From Haliclystus octoradiatus (lineage: Eukaryota > Cnidaria > Staurozoa > Stauromedusae > Haliclystidae), in assembly GCA_916610825.1 (NCBI GenBank), contig OU744446.1:2864501-2928500 (forward strand): a stretch of 64,000 bases of DNA, written 5' to 3'. The notes under the pieces were generated by a model, which had not been told where the DNA came from, did not search any database, and saw only the letters and a program-made list of their open reading frames with translations. The translations under genes were made by a program, and so were the position numbers. Positions 42,901-60,070 of the stretch are shown piece by piece. Within the stretch, counting starts at the first letter, position 1, and each line of letters starts with the position of its first letter.

Positions 42901-44974
42901 TTTCAATATCAGACAAAGATCCTTGATTGACCACCATGATTGGTAAACTGCGATTATGGTGTGGATTTATTACTCACCAGAGCGAATACAGTCTGAGTGT
43001 AATCACTCACCTATCCGGTATGATTTTGACTCTGATTGCGCAATACTTATCCGGGAGATTTCTATCCGGTATAGTGTAATTGGGGCCTTATTCATCAACG
43101 CTATGTGTTGACCTTTATCACTTTATAACAATAGAAGGTGTCAAGTGGCATGACGAATCATTCGAACGTTTTGAATAGGTTTTGAATTACAAAACGATGT
43201 AAACAAAGCTGAGCGACTGCACTGAGCGATTTCAACTATTAAGATATCAATACATTTAATAAAATTTGAGCTTATTTTGATCAACATTATTTACAGAGGT
43301 GACACTTAATATTCTATTTGATTTACATAAATATTTTGTTTTGTTTTCATTGTTAATTTAAGGGCCCATAGTCACGTTTTTATTGTTTTATAACAAAAGG
43401 AAAGTAATCGGTAATTAATCGGTAATCGGTATATTAATCAAGTTCTTAATCGGTAAATAATCGTAATCGGTAATCGGAAAAATAATAATCGGCTCATCAC
43501 TAGCTTGGGTTATATGGACGCACCGAACTCAATTCGAATTAGGTGAGACACCGAATAGCATTAAATTCGCATTTGGGGTTATACAGACAAACCAAATGTT
43601 GAATATCTTAAAAAAACTGGCCAAAATGTCATGTGATAGGAAGTAGTTTTCTTGGAATTATCCCGCATGGTTTGAAACCAAAGTATTTAGTTTGCATTAT
43701 TATTCACTTTTTCAAGCGATTTTCCCGTTCTATTTTGCCTATCAATAGTTTGAAACTTGTGTGAAGTAATAATCTCAAAGGTTTGCAAACATTTTTTATG
43801 GGAAACAGTTTTGTTCTAACAAGGTATAATACTCAGAGCAAAGCAAATGCAAATTTCCATTAAAACATTATGATAAAAGCGACCCCAATTCTAATGCTGA
43901 TGCATTGTGATTGACTAAAAGAAAATGATTTTAAATGGTTTAAATCATGATTTTGAAAAACAGCCTTCCCTATCAGCGATCATTTAATCATATAAACAAG
44001 TCACCATAACAATTCCCAAACGCGAAATTCTTTCCATTGCTGCTACGAGGGAGCCAAGCACCGATCAATTTGGTATGAATTTAGTTTGATGTCGCAAAAT
44101 TTAGCAGATACAATTTCAATCCAGTATAGTGACATCCACGCCTAAACAAAATAGTGCCAAGTTGGTACTTGCTAGCTGTGCTCCCGGGATGAATATTTTT
44201 CTCGTGATTGCCGCCCCTGAAGCTGCAGTTTTCATCAAAAATCGGCAGCTAAGTTATTTTTTTGTCATTTTCTTCATAAGTTTTGCTGAAATCATTGATT
44301 TTGACGACCTTGAAGTCAAATTTGATAAGTTGCCGCCCCTACCTCTAACTTTTTCGGTGCTGCCGCCCCCGAGATTTTTAAACTGGAAACTGGATAATTG
44401 CAACGATTCGTGAAAGGAATGATGAACTGCAGGGTTTGAAAATGAATATCTACTGTGAAACACGATGTCGCACCTCCAAAATATCTTTACATAGCTTATT
44501 AAGTGATGGATTGCGAAACTATAGAATGGAGGCGCCCTCTGAAACGTTTCATTGTAGCTGATCCCTCACATTCTTTGACCTTTGCCACCCTCTATATATG
44601 ATAACGTATGTGGATAAACACCAAGAGAGTGAGTGAGAGAGGCTACTTGACAGCTGTCTAGATTGCTTTTATTTAAGTTCTATCTTGTGTGTCTTGATTA
44701 TGTTCTCTAATTTTCAGAAATCTACTGCTCTGCAAATCTGTTTATATTTGACAAGCATTAAGAATGATAGAAAAGTTTCACAAGGAATATTTATCTTGAG
44801 TTTTAATTAATTCAAGATAAAAGAAATTCATAAATCTTGAGTCAGTGTAGCCTATGCATATAGGACTTGGATTACAGCAGCTGAAAACTGCAAACATGTT
44901 TCCTTGATTCAAATACCTTGGGCAGAAGCGAACGCCAATGCAGACACACAAATGAGTAATATGTTCATCATCAT
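24868..44974 (-). CDS. BSG: Basigin/neuroplastin-like Ig-superfamily glycoprotein (3' end missing)
   Basis: Nine exons join in phase: 44974-44917, 39173-38982, 38455-38327, 36865-36476, 34309-34178, 33458-33300, 32756-32634, 26172-26121 and 24932-24868. Most introns are phase 1, as usual for Ig genes. The 433 residues seen comprise a signal peptide (1-19), Ig1 (about 20-126), Ig2 (127-256, Cys-Trp-YYTC pattern), Ig3 (257-353, LLCKVD, VWKKDG, GVYQCHA), a TM helix and a tail with two SGEPG motifs. The segment AVWPFIGIIIETIILVIII with a buried Glu at 368 strongly resembles the basigin/neuroplastin TM helix, which in other animals pairs with monocarboxylate transporters or calcium pumps; that role is inferred here. 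Several N-x-S/T sites (NLT, NTT, NET, NST, NGT, NFT) suggest glycosylation. The exit from 24868 is phase 1, so at least one more exon with the stop lies downstream and was not located. Confidence 0.88.
26121..26172 (-). CDS. BSG: Basigin-like, cytoplasmic exon 1
   Basis: A 52-nt exon encoding ADGVSPADRKETSPLLP; phase 1 in, phase 2 out, acceptor TAATTTAG and donor GTAAGT. Confidence 0.7.
26625..26832. repeat. Inverted repeat, possible short MITE
   Basis: GTAGTATAGTCCCATAGAAA on the left pairs with TTTCTACGGGACTATACTAC on the right, about 200 bp apart. No clear target duplication was seen. Confidence 0.5.
27228..27375 (+). repeat. Tandem duplication, about 70-bp unit
   Basis: Two copies of GTTAGGTT, TGGTCACGTCTT, ACTCTTTAGTGAA and TGTAACATGACAGTTGACCA follow one another with few differences. 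Confidence 0.8.
27732..28140. mobile_element. 409-bp MITE with GGGCYATYCRTAAA termini
   Basis: The left end GGGCTATCCATAAAGTACGC and the reverse complement of the right end, GGGCCATTCGTAAAATGCAT, are related inverted termini. The flanks TTTATTTT and TTTATTTA resemble an 8-bp duplication with one mismatch. No coding sequence is seen. Confidence 0.6.
28893..29032. repeat. Long hairpin (about 46-bp arms)
   Basis: AAACGAAAAAAATCAGACAT and CATATTTGCTACTATTAGTT, then TCACGC, occur inverted at 28987-29032 with only a couple of mismatches. Its right edge abuts the Tigger-like MITE at 29034. Confidence 0.85.
29034..29210 (+). mobile_element. Tigger-like MITE, complete
   Basis: It starts CAGTGAAACCTGTATATAAC and ends GTTGTAACAGGTTTGACTG; the ends are inverted copies. 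TA lies on both sides (29032-29033 and 29211-29212). The 177-bp element is internally palindromic, with GACCACTATAGACAGGTGGC. Confidence 0.85.
29390..29521. repeat. Imperfect hairpin
   Basis: GGATGGTG, then GACTGAGTCAAAGAAAACAC on the left pairs with GTGTTTTCTTTGACTCAG and ACACCATCC on the right. The centre TTTCACGCAGTGTGCGATCA shares the TTTCACGC..GCGATCAT words of the hairpin at 28893-29032. Confidence 0.75.
30888..30932 (+). repeat. Remnant of Tigger-like MITE
   Basis: Contains only AACAGCCACCTCTCTATAGTGGCCA, a short core match to the family at 7605-7781. Confidence 0.45.
31519..31598. repeat. TAGCCTG foldback element
   Basis: TAGCCTGTGTGCAGC and TTATGTTTCTAAGCAAAAC are mirrored by GTTTTGCTTAGAAACATTTT and GAGGCTGCACTCAGGCTA, with only a few bases of loop. 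Confidence 0.85.
31675..31859. mobile_element. 185-bp Tigger-like MITE, second type
   Basis: Perfect inverted termini CAGTGTAACCCGCTTA, with TA at 31673-31674 and 31860-31861. Internal TTATCCGAATTTGC and GATAAGCGGA words repeat in both orientations. CAGTGTAACC ends and TA targets fit the pogo/Tigger group of Tc1/mariner. Confidence 0.85.
31861..31958. repeat. TAGCCTG foldback element, long arms
   Basis: Two arms of about 47 bp (including TCACTGTCAAAATGTAAACT) pair almost perfectly around a short loop, with ends related to TAGCCTG. It directly abuts the TA of the preceding MITE. Confidence 0.85.
31995..32084 (+). repeat. Tandem duplication, about 45 bp
   Basis: ACTGATAGGTGACATAAAGT followed by CATGTGTAGTARTTGAGCAC occurs twice in tandem. 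Confidence 0.85.
32634..32756 (-). CDS. BSG: Basigin-like, transmembrane exon
   Basis: A 123-nt exon, phase 1 in and out. It encodes PIGAVWPFIGIIIETIILVI then IIAAYEAYKKSHKKKKRSDT: a hydrophobic helix with a central Glu and a Trp-Pro at its outer edge, followed by a basic stop-transfer stretch. This is the diagnostic exon for the family. Confidence 0.93.
32775..32935 (+). mobile_element. Tigger-like MITE, degenerate copy
   Basis: Starts CAGTTAAACATGTATATAAC after TA and contains AGAGTGACCACTATAGACAG; the right terminus is eroded. It starts only about 20 bp upstream of the acceptor of the TM exon. Confidence 0.65.
33300..33458 (-). CDS. BSG: Basigin-like, Ig3 second exon
   Basis: A 159-nt exon with NNVLTISDVTYTDRGVYQCH, the conserved D-x-G-x-Y-x-C of an Ig domain, and the RLRVR lead into the TM segment. 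Confidence 0.92.
33590..33775 (+). repeat. SINE remnants: body fragment and tRNA-like head
   Basis: At 33635-33665 GAGTGGTACGGTCG and TAGTAGGGC resemble the body of the SINE at 14690-15062. At about 33703-33776 TGGTCGTTTAGTGG (A box) and GGTTCGATTCC (B box) form a tRNA-like unit between GTGCAC words, which could pair as an acceptor stem. A functional tRNA was not supported. Confidence 0.6.
34178..34309 (-). CDS. BSG: Basigin-like, Ig3 first exon
   Basis: A 132-nt exon with AGSNAVLLCKVDTRPPSTSV then WKKDGEEIT, giving the first Cys and the Trp of Ig3. Phase 1 on both sides. Confidence 0.92.
34461..34846 (+). mobile_element. Non-autonomous Helitron
   Basis: The 5' part CTACTATATAAACGTCGATG with TATGTCTGTCTGT resembles common invertebrate Helitron starts (the initial TC is changed to CC). 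The 3' end has a short hairpin, ACCCAGCGGAGCGGGT, then CTAG at 34843-34846 followed by T, the expected Helitron terminus. No Rep/helicase coding is present. Confidence 0.7.
35262..35420 (+). repeat. tRNA-derived SINE, family 1
   Basis: A box TTGGTGTACTGGTTAGGGTG and B box AGGTTCAATCCT, then a body with GTTGGTGTCAGGAAGAGCAT that is shared with 5283-5420. It lies in a basigin intron, antisense to that gene. Confidence 0.7.
36361..36433 (+). repeat. Short triplicated MITE-derived words
   Basis: CTACAGACAGGTGGTCT is repeated in tandem, related to the core TATAGACAGGTGGC of the Tigger-like MITEs. Confidence 0.6.
36476..36865 (-). CDS. BSG: Basigin-like, Ig2 exon
   Basis: A 390-nt exon holding a complete Ig domain: STVIDCNAVSHF, LELMWYFSETNG, DLTIKSATFENYGYYTCRIK. 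Four N-glycosylation sequons are visible. Phase 1 on both sides. Confidence 0.92.
38327..38455 (-). CDS. BSG: Basigin-like, Ig1 second exon
   Basis: A 129-nt exon with SVKLSLIFQPVLPSDQYFYD then CIASFLTVKK; the Asp-x-Tyr-x-Tyr-x-Cys closes Ig1. Confidence 0.9.
38982..39173 (-). CDS. BSG: Basigin-like, Ig1 first exon
   Basis: A 192-nt exon beginning DVKVKFLPAEFSVLGGTNLT with YHCMASS, the first Cys of Ig1. An NLT sequon and an NTT sequon are present. Confidence 0.9.
39174..40963. other. First intron of basigin-like gene; nothing clear
   Basis: AT-rich sequence without supported exons. The short open frames show no family motif. Confidence 0.4.
41255..42134. mobile_element. 880-bp element B (GGGTTATATGGACGCACCG termini), copy 1
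   Basis: Left AGGCTAGGGTTATATGGACG and right CGTCCATATAACCCTAGCCT are perfect inverted copies, extending through CACCGAACTCAATT. A centre with AGCTCCGCACGTCAAGGC is itself palindromic. No clear target duplication was found. Confidence 0.8.
42438..43087. mobile_element. 650-bp PIF/Harbinger-like element
   Basis: Inverted termini GGCCCCGATTACACTATACC + GGATAG with one mismatch, flanked by TTA on both sides (42435-42437 and 43088-43090), the TWA target typical of PIF/Harbinger. It encodes a Myb/SANT-like protein, as this superfamily does beside its transposase; the transposase is absent. Confidence 0.85.
42716..42937 (-). CDS. Myb/SANT-like DNA-binding protein of the Harbinger-like element
   Basis: A 73-residue open frame starting MVVNQGSLSDIENFFWTDEE. 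The segment FFWTDEEVELLLIATKASIS and then WDGLKSKYIKIRDIFEERYP shows the spaced aromatic residues and helical pattern of Myb/SANT-like domains. Harbinger transposons carry a second gene of this kind that helps the transposase bind the ends and enter the nucleus. The frame stops shortly after the domain, so the C-terminal part is missing and it is probably a deletion derivative. It lies in a basigin intron on the same strand, but it belongs to the transposon, not to the host gene. Confidence 0.65.
   Translation of the reverse strand: MVVNQGSLSDIENFFWTDEEVELLLIATKASISKCENDAVDWDGLKSKYIKIRDIFEERYPTDQPISFPNLKI
43503..44035. mobile_element. Element B, copy 2 (partial, inverted)
   Basis: From GGGTTATATGGACGCACCGA the sequence follows copy 1 in reverse orientation for about 530 bp (GGTTTGAAACCA, TTTTGCCTATC, GTGATTGACTAAAA). 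The far terminus was not found. Its outer tip coincides with the 8-bp target duplication of the hAT-like element. Confidence 0.75.
44036..44916. other. First intron of basigin-like gene; nothing further seen
   Basis: The remainder of the intron after the nested elements. No supported exon and no clear repeat was found. Confidence 0.4.
44917..44974 (-). CDS. BSG: Basigin-like, signal-peptide exon
   Basis: ATG at 44974-44972, then MMMNILLICVSALAFASAQ, a short hydrophobic signal peptide with a plausible cleavage after ASA, and an AAG/GTATTT donor in phase 1 that matches the next exon. The intron to 39173 is 5.7 kb. Confidence 0.82.
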
Positions 44975-46447
44975 TCTGAAAGCAGAGCTTTCTAGCTCTT
45001 GTCTCCTTATTTAACCAATGTCAGAGCCAACAGATACTAGATTACAAAGTTAAGTTAAACTCCCCTTCTGATAAGCTGTCTCGAACATGCAGGTATTGCA
45101 GGAGTGGTCGAGAATCTGTTTGCAAATTTTCAAAGATTGGCAGGCTGAAAGTAGAGTAATAACAATCAAAGAGATAATTATGTCCAATAGAAATGCGTAA
45201 AATTACGAGCTGGAGACTGTTCAAATAAAATGGCTGTCGAGCCTCCTTTTGATTCAACTTAGACACTTTTCTGTTGATAGGGACGCCACGAACGCCATAT
45301 GGTTGACATAATTCTTCTTCAGAATTTTATTTTTGTATTTTCATAAGCATTAATTGTCTTGCAGGTGGTTGAATTACATACACATTCCTAAATGTTGGCC
45401 TTTTCTCTTGTCTAGGACAAATAGAAGTCATAGGTTTCCCTAATCTCGTTTAATAGCCTGTTTACACTTCGCAAGGTAGGTTTTAGTCTGCACGCAGGCT
45501 ATAATCTCTTTTTCTGAAATACCACAGATTATAATTGTTATAATCTGTTTGAAAGACAGACAAGTGGTCCTTGTAAACAGGGTGCCCTTGATTGAGTGGA
45601 ATCATTTATTTTCGTAAAAAAATAAATAAATAATTGCATTTCAATGTAAATAACAATTTCAATCAAAATTCCCGATGAGTAATTAATTAACAAATGAGAA
45701 AGCCATTTGAAAGATATTTATACAATTGAAATTATTCAATTATATATATGTAATACTTTTTTTATCTTATTTACAATCTTACAGAAAAAGAAACAAATTA
45801 TTATATAGCTATATAATATTGTTTTGTCTATGAAATTATATCATTTAATACGAGAGTAGAATATGCCTACGTAATAAGTGATTTTGAAAATACAACCTTT
45901 TTTTAAATTTACGTAAAACAGGGAAATAATATTATCACCATTTCGGAACGTCTTTTGTCGCTATTAAAAAACAATGTTAAACTCTTTTTACTACATAAAT
46001 CATGTAGTCAATTAACATAAAAACGCCTTGATAATATATTTATTCATCTGTTGTCAATCATTTTCTTCCCGTCCATAATTATCAATGTGTGTGGATATGA
46101 TAGATATATAAAATTTTAATTTAGTCAAAGTAAATCCCACGTATTACATTACATATACAAAGTGTTTCATTTACAACACCAAACGCTGACATAAAAAATT
46201 CTGATTCAACAGAACGTTTAAGACTATAAAATCTTTCAAGCATCTTTTGTCACATAGCCAGCTTTGTGTATATGTACATACGCATGAGCTTCTTTTCAAA
46301 TTTGCATAAATGCTATAAACAGTAAGTAAGCTACCCCTCTAATAATAAATGTTTACTATGTCGTAGTCCCCTAAATATAAAAACAGGGATATTTAGAACA
46401 TATATTTATAGTCTTCTCTTTGTACATATCTTTAATATAATCTGTTA
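44975..46447. other. Intergenic: basigin 5' flank and MEF2 3' flank
   Basis: No coding exon. A minus-strand AATAAA at 46044-46039 could end the MEF2 transcript. The stretch 45600-46440 is very AT-rich, like a 3' UTR. Confidence 0.4.
45454..45501. repeat. TAGCCTG foldback element, short copy
   Basis: TAGCCTGTTTACACTTCGC at the left and GTCTGCACGCAGGCTA at the right are the family termini; the arms are mostly deleted. Confidence 0.6.
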
Positions 46448-54604
<8,157 letters not shown>

Positions 54605-54707
54605 TTTCGGTTCTAAATTGAGCGATTGTAAATGGACTCGCGGAGCGGTCGGTTGTTCTTTTCGAGCACAAGCCAGTTTGAATGAAGGAAACGGATAAAC
54701 TGACGTA

Positions 54708-56893
54708 CTGTAAGATTTAGGGATAAAAAACATCACAGGATGGGGGTATATAACAGTTAAACAATAGTAGGTGACATAGCAACTCAACAACTTCAATCAA
54801 ATATGATAATTTCCACTCAAATGTTAACGGAAGTAACAGTTCACTAAAATGTTGCAAAATTCTACATCAACAAATTCTACATCATAACATCATACAATTA
54901 TCTCGACATCTATGCTTTGATATTTCAATTATTGGTTACATTTAAAACATTATCCAATATTTACCTTTTCAAAATTAATAGGACAGGGTTTTTCCAGTGA
55001 AAAACCGCGTCAAATTCCCAACAAAAGTAATATTACAAATTTCTGAAAATCCCAAAACGGAATTTAAGAAAATTACAGCCACAAAATATATTATAAAAAA
55101 CGTGGTTTAGATAAATTCCATTACTGTTATCAAGAAAGTTTAGCGCAATGAATTTCTTTGTTGTATGGAAACTGGTGGCTGTAAACACATGAAAGAGGGA
55201 GCAAATTTTATTAAATTGAAAAGTTGAAAACTATATGGCGTGTCATGATTTCACACAGTGGGCTTAACGGAACTTAGAAAGACCGCAAAGTTCCTGTTCA
55301 CTGATGTCATTCCTAAGGAATTTCTCCTCAGTAAAAACAAAACCTCACGTTCTTTCAAGGATAAAAACATGGCGATTTTAAACGAAAATAATCAAGTTAT
55401 ATTCATTTTGAGAGAAATATATAACAGTAAAAGTACAACACATCTCCAAATTGAAGAATTATGATAAGTAAATAATACAAAGAGGATTGTTGTTTTCGTT
55501 GGAGGGATACAACACAACCAGTGTGGATGAAATGTTGTTCGCATTGTCGTTGCTACAACACATTTTAAAATAAAGGCAGGAAAAGGCAATAAACGATGAC
55601 ACAATGCCAAACAATCAAGATCAATCAAGGTATTTAATAAATTACAACGAAAAGGCAGATAGTTAATCACCTTATGAAAGCCTACGACGAAGAAAAAAGA
55701 TTTACAGTATTTTTAAAGTAAACTACCAGAAAAGCGCCATGGACGTCTCTGTGACTGGAGTTCAAAATCCGAACAACATATTTCGTCGTATTGGAATAGG
55801 TGAAAATAAATAGTGTGTCAAGTTGAACAATTTGTTTTTTGTTAACAAAAAAATCATGAATTTTGTCACCTAAAGTATTCTGTCAAACCACCAACGAAAT
55901 TCTCACATCAATATACTGCATACGTTACAGCATTAGAAGCATTCTTATGAATACCGTGTTTGCAGGTGTCACGATGCATTTAAAAGAATATTTTATTGTA
56001 TGAAAAATATAAGCAAAATGAGTTTTGAACATGAACCAGAAATTTGGATTACATAGAAATCAATATTATACATGTACCAAAAGTGTAAATATCACGAATA
56101 AAAGCAATGTTATATTGATAATATCGCTTTAACATATCTACACACGACAGCTTATAATTATGAAGTTTTATGAGAGGAGTGATCAAAAATAGAGTATCAT
56201 GATTATACTGTAGACCTACTGTATATCAAAATACTAACATAAATCATAGATTCATAGTCCCCCATGTGAGTCATCTATCAACAACCTAAACCACGAAGGG
56301 ATATGCCGCATTTTTCGCTTACAAAGCAAATAATACCTCTACAAATAATGCCACGAAGTTTATAACCCTACGATGCTTGAAAATGATATCATATCAACTA
56401 AAATTGGTTATACATTTATGAGTAAGATAATACGAAATGACATACTATTAACAATCAAACATTTGTTTTGATGTCGAGAGAAGTTTATCCCGAGGTGTAA
56501 AAAGTATAACATTGAACGCTATTCATCGTGTTGGCTATCAAAATACTAATGGTAAAATAACAGCGAAAACACAGTATTAAACATCAAACAAAACAATTAA
56601 TATCAGTAAAAATCTAAACAATGCCGTATGTGAGCGAGAAATAATCAAGTTACTTCAACTGGTGTGTATAAAAACAGTAAAAAATTGTACGTTGCTTGCT
56701 TGATTTTAAAACTTCGTGTTTTAAAACAATTTTATACTTTGTCAACAAACAGTTGACCGAGTTACAATAGCTTTATCAGTAACGTACAATTTCTTTGCTG
56801 CTTGCCGAAGCATAAAAACACCGTGCTCATAAAGACAGCAGATCACCAAATAGTCGGAAATAAAATTAAGAATAAAATTCTATTTTTACCCAC
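54708..56893. other. MEF2 5' intron; nothing clear
   Basis: No coding exon or clear repeat was supported. It would be an intron of the 5' UTR if the 57002-56894 exon is real. Confidence 0.4.
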
Positions 56894-57002
56894 CAGTTAT
56901 GTACGCCCAAATCTTCAGCTGCAGACAACCCTGTGCTGGTTGAGCTATTTCTAGAACTAAAACTTTATTTGCACATCCAACGATCATCTACAGACCGGAA
57001 AC
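56894..57002 (-). other. Candidate MEF2 5'-UTR exon
   Basis: TTTTCAACAG acceptor and ACTG/GTGGGT donor bound a 109-nt stretch less AT-rich than its surroundings. MEF2 genes often have several untranslated first exons; no transcript evidence is available. Confidence 0.4.
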
Positions 57003-59985
57003 CTGTTGAAAAATAAGAGAAAATAGATTTTGATCAGTTACTTGATTATCCTTGTTGATTTATTTTAATTTTATAAAAATACAAGATGTTGATACGGTTA
57101 ATGTTAAAAATGGTAAAACTAAATATTATTTTTACTCAAACTACATTAAAAATGTTGAATTCTTTATAATACAGCTGCTTCATAACACTTTTTTGATTCT
57201 ACATTTTACTGATTAAGTCAATATTTCTCCTTAAAAGATTGTACTCTAACCTCTACTATTGGTCCATTGTGGGTAGTATAATGTATTGATTGAACATACA
57301 ATAAATTACCAGAATTTCGTACTTGTGTATGATGAATAAAATTCTTAACCTTTCATGACTTTAGGTAAACTGGAATTTCGATGACGCTGTCAAGCATTGC
57401 ATTGGAAAAAACATTTCTTTTCTAAATGATAACTCATGTTCTGAAATTTCACCTTGGAGAATTTATCAAAATTCCTACCATAATAAAACAACAATTTTGA
57501 AAATAATTTACTTTGAAACATTCATGACACACATCTCTCGAATATAGAAATTCTCGTTTCTTCAAAATTCTAAATGGACGCTGTAGATGCGGCTTGCAAT
57601 AATAGACGCTTTATGGTTAGGTCAAGACGCTTGTAGACTGATCGACCTGCGAAAGGCTCTCTTACTCCCTGTGAATTTATTGGAAATCCGACTGTACTTG
57701 CTGTAATATATTTACTACTTTTTATTAGAAAGCCACACAGTGCATAACATGGTTATACACTGTAAAGAATTGAATTATTTTGAATATTTTAAATAGGCGA
57801 ATAATTGATGAACATGCCTTTTTATTTTCATGTTATTAGATTACCCTTGATTCTATAATCATGAAAATCTTTCTTTTATTTTTAATTGCAATTATACGAT
57901 TTATTTATTGTCTTCATAGTATATCATAGTCGTGAAGCTGTGAGTTAACATTATAAAAATAAAATTATAATATTTATCATTATAAAGGCCTAAAAAGCAA
58001 TATAGTCATTTTCAGTACTTTTAACCTTGTGAGACCGTCGTTGTCCGACAAGTTTCTTTGGATCAACTTTAAATGATTTCTACAGTACATGTATGTTAAT
58101 TAACTCCGTAACTCCGTTACAGTATACAACAGTAACAATTGTCTGTGCGATACATAATTGTAAAATGCTAACAAAGTTTGTGAAATCGCCAAAAAGTTCC
58201 TAATAAATATGTTTTTGTTCAATGAAATGAAAACACAAACAGTACGCCGTTATACCATCAAAAAAGTTGCAATTACGCTGTTCACGTTATTACAAGACAA
58301 AGTTGACGGTAATTAAATATGGAAATTTAAAGTCTAAAATTTAAAACTTCAAACTGTGTCGTATCGTATCAGTCACTTCTTTTCGGATAATTCAACTTTT
58401 TATAGAATGCATACATACATGCCTCTTTGATTTAAAAGAAATAATTTAAGCTCTTATAACAATTATTATGGACCTGGTTTCAAGTAAAATGTCTAACAAT
58501 TAAGTTACCCAATCATGATATTCGATATGAATGATGTATTGAGATTCATATATTTTCTTACGTAAAACAAATACACATATTTCGAGAATGTATACCGTCA
58601 TTTCAAATTCCTCTACTACTGGAAAACGTTCAAGAATGTTCATTAAAAATGCATTATTTATTGAGACTTGAATTGCAAACAAAATGCTTTCGCATCACAC
58701 ATAGAGATCAGCTGCTAAGTATTGCATAATTTAAATGTTCCAGAGTTTGGCAGGTAGAGAATTTTTTGCAAATGTTTACAATTTGTGTTTTCATTGCTTG
58801 CTCCTGTGGTTAACATTTTTTTTGCTCTTAAGGAATTCATTTCAATGTAGCCTACATTATGCCAAGTACTGACATAGAGATTCATCAGATAGCGTAAAGT
58901 AAAAGTCAGCAGACAGATTTGGCATATAGTCTACACCCAGCCGTCAATTTTATTGGGTTCCTTCCGAATACGCCCAAGGCACATTCGAGATCGAAATAAA
59001 AATTGTGAAACGTAGCTTTGTTTTCCTCAACTCAATGAAAATGAAACAATTCTGAAAATTCAGTTATATCTTGTTAACATTCCTAATAATTTAGAAACGA
59101 TATTTTCCTTAGGTGGTTTTACATTTATGAGAGGGTTGAATTTAGTCAACACATCTAGAATATTTTGTCTGTCCCAAGCAGGCAATGGTTTCGTGCGAAT
59201 GATATGTGTCGCTATAAATGCCCGACAAAGGGTTGTCTTTCTGTATACTCATACAACAAAATGCTACAGAAAAAGCGTCATTTGATTTGAAATAATGATG
59301 ATGACGATGATGATGAAGAGAATGAGATTGAATTTGGGGAAAATATAGCCTCATATTTCTCATCATCATTTATTCACAACACGAGTGAATTTCTCCCTAT
59401 ACAGCCTTTTTCTTTCCCGAAGATTGAACTCAACAAGTTTTAACAGTATTTATATATATATATATATATTAATTTTCTTCATTTCAGTTAAAATAGTTAT
59501 TATAATTTCGGAACAATGTCAACGAGCAATTTGCTCATAATTGACAACCGAATCAAAATAAAATTACACACACACACAAGAGCTTTATTATAAAATGTGC
59601 CTATACATATATATATATCTTGTACATCTTGTTTATTGTACATAGACCTAGATAGGAATTTCACTGTCTGTCTCAGTCCATCGAATACACGCTATTAAAT
59701 ATTTGCTAATGAAAAAAGGAATAATAATTATTTTTAAAACAGAGAAAATATATTTAGATTATATAGACTTAAAGCCAAATTTACTTTAAAACAAAGAAAT
59801 ATATTTTGGTCAAAAATACTAATTATATAAACTGTGTCTGATATCAAAATAAATGTTGTTCACAGTTAATAATATTGGCGCATAAAAATAATTGAAAGAC
59901 CGATAGTTGATAAAATTCAATATTTATATTCAATTTACATAGATTAAGAATATGTGTTATATAAAAATGATAAAATGCTACTCAC
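57003..59985. other. MEF2 5' intron or upstream region
   Basis: AT-rich, with short AT, CA and GAT/ATC microsatellites (59287-59315, 59453-59470, 59565-59577). No exon was supported. Confidence 0.4.
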
Positions 59986-60070
59986 CTTGTACAAATAGTG
60001 TATGTTGAACATCTTCTTTCTAGTAAATAGTGTTGAGTATCGTATATTAGGTTTCATTAGACAAAGGCAA
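59986..60070 (-). other. Candidate MEF2 5'-UTR first exon
   Basis: A good donor, ACAAG/GTGAGTAG, at 59986. The 5' limit is unknown. This is a tentative first exon on the basis of donor strength and position only. Confidence 0.25.

Larger units (their letters stand above)
40964..43502. mobile_element. 2.5-kb hAT-like element with nested insertions
   Basis: Inverted termini TAGTGATGAGCCGAATAATC and (right end reversed) TAGTGATGAGCCGATTATTA. An exact 8-bp duplication GCTTGGGT lies at 40956-40963 and 43503-43510. Both subterminal regions are rich in AATCGGTAATCGG repeats. No hAT transposase is visible. The interior consists largely of two other elements, 41255-42134 and 42438-43087. Confidence 0.85.

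Noticed and set aside
42716-42937. A host Myb-like gene inside the basigin intron
   Set aside because: It lies within Harbinger-like inverted ends flanked by TTA duplications, so it belongs to the element.
59453-59615. AT and CA runs as regulatory elements
   Set aside because: Simple microsatellites; nothing beyond low complexity is visible.
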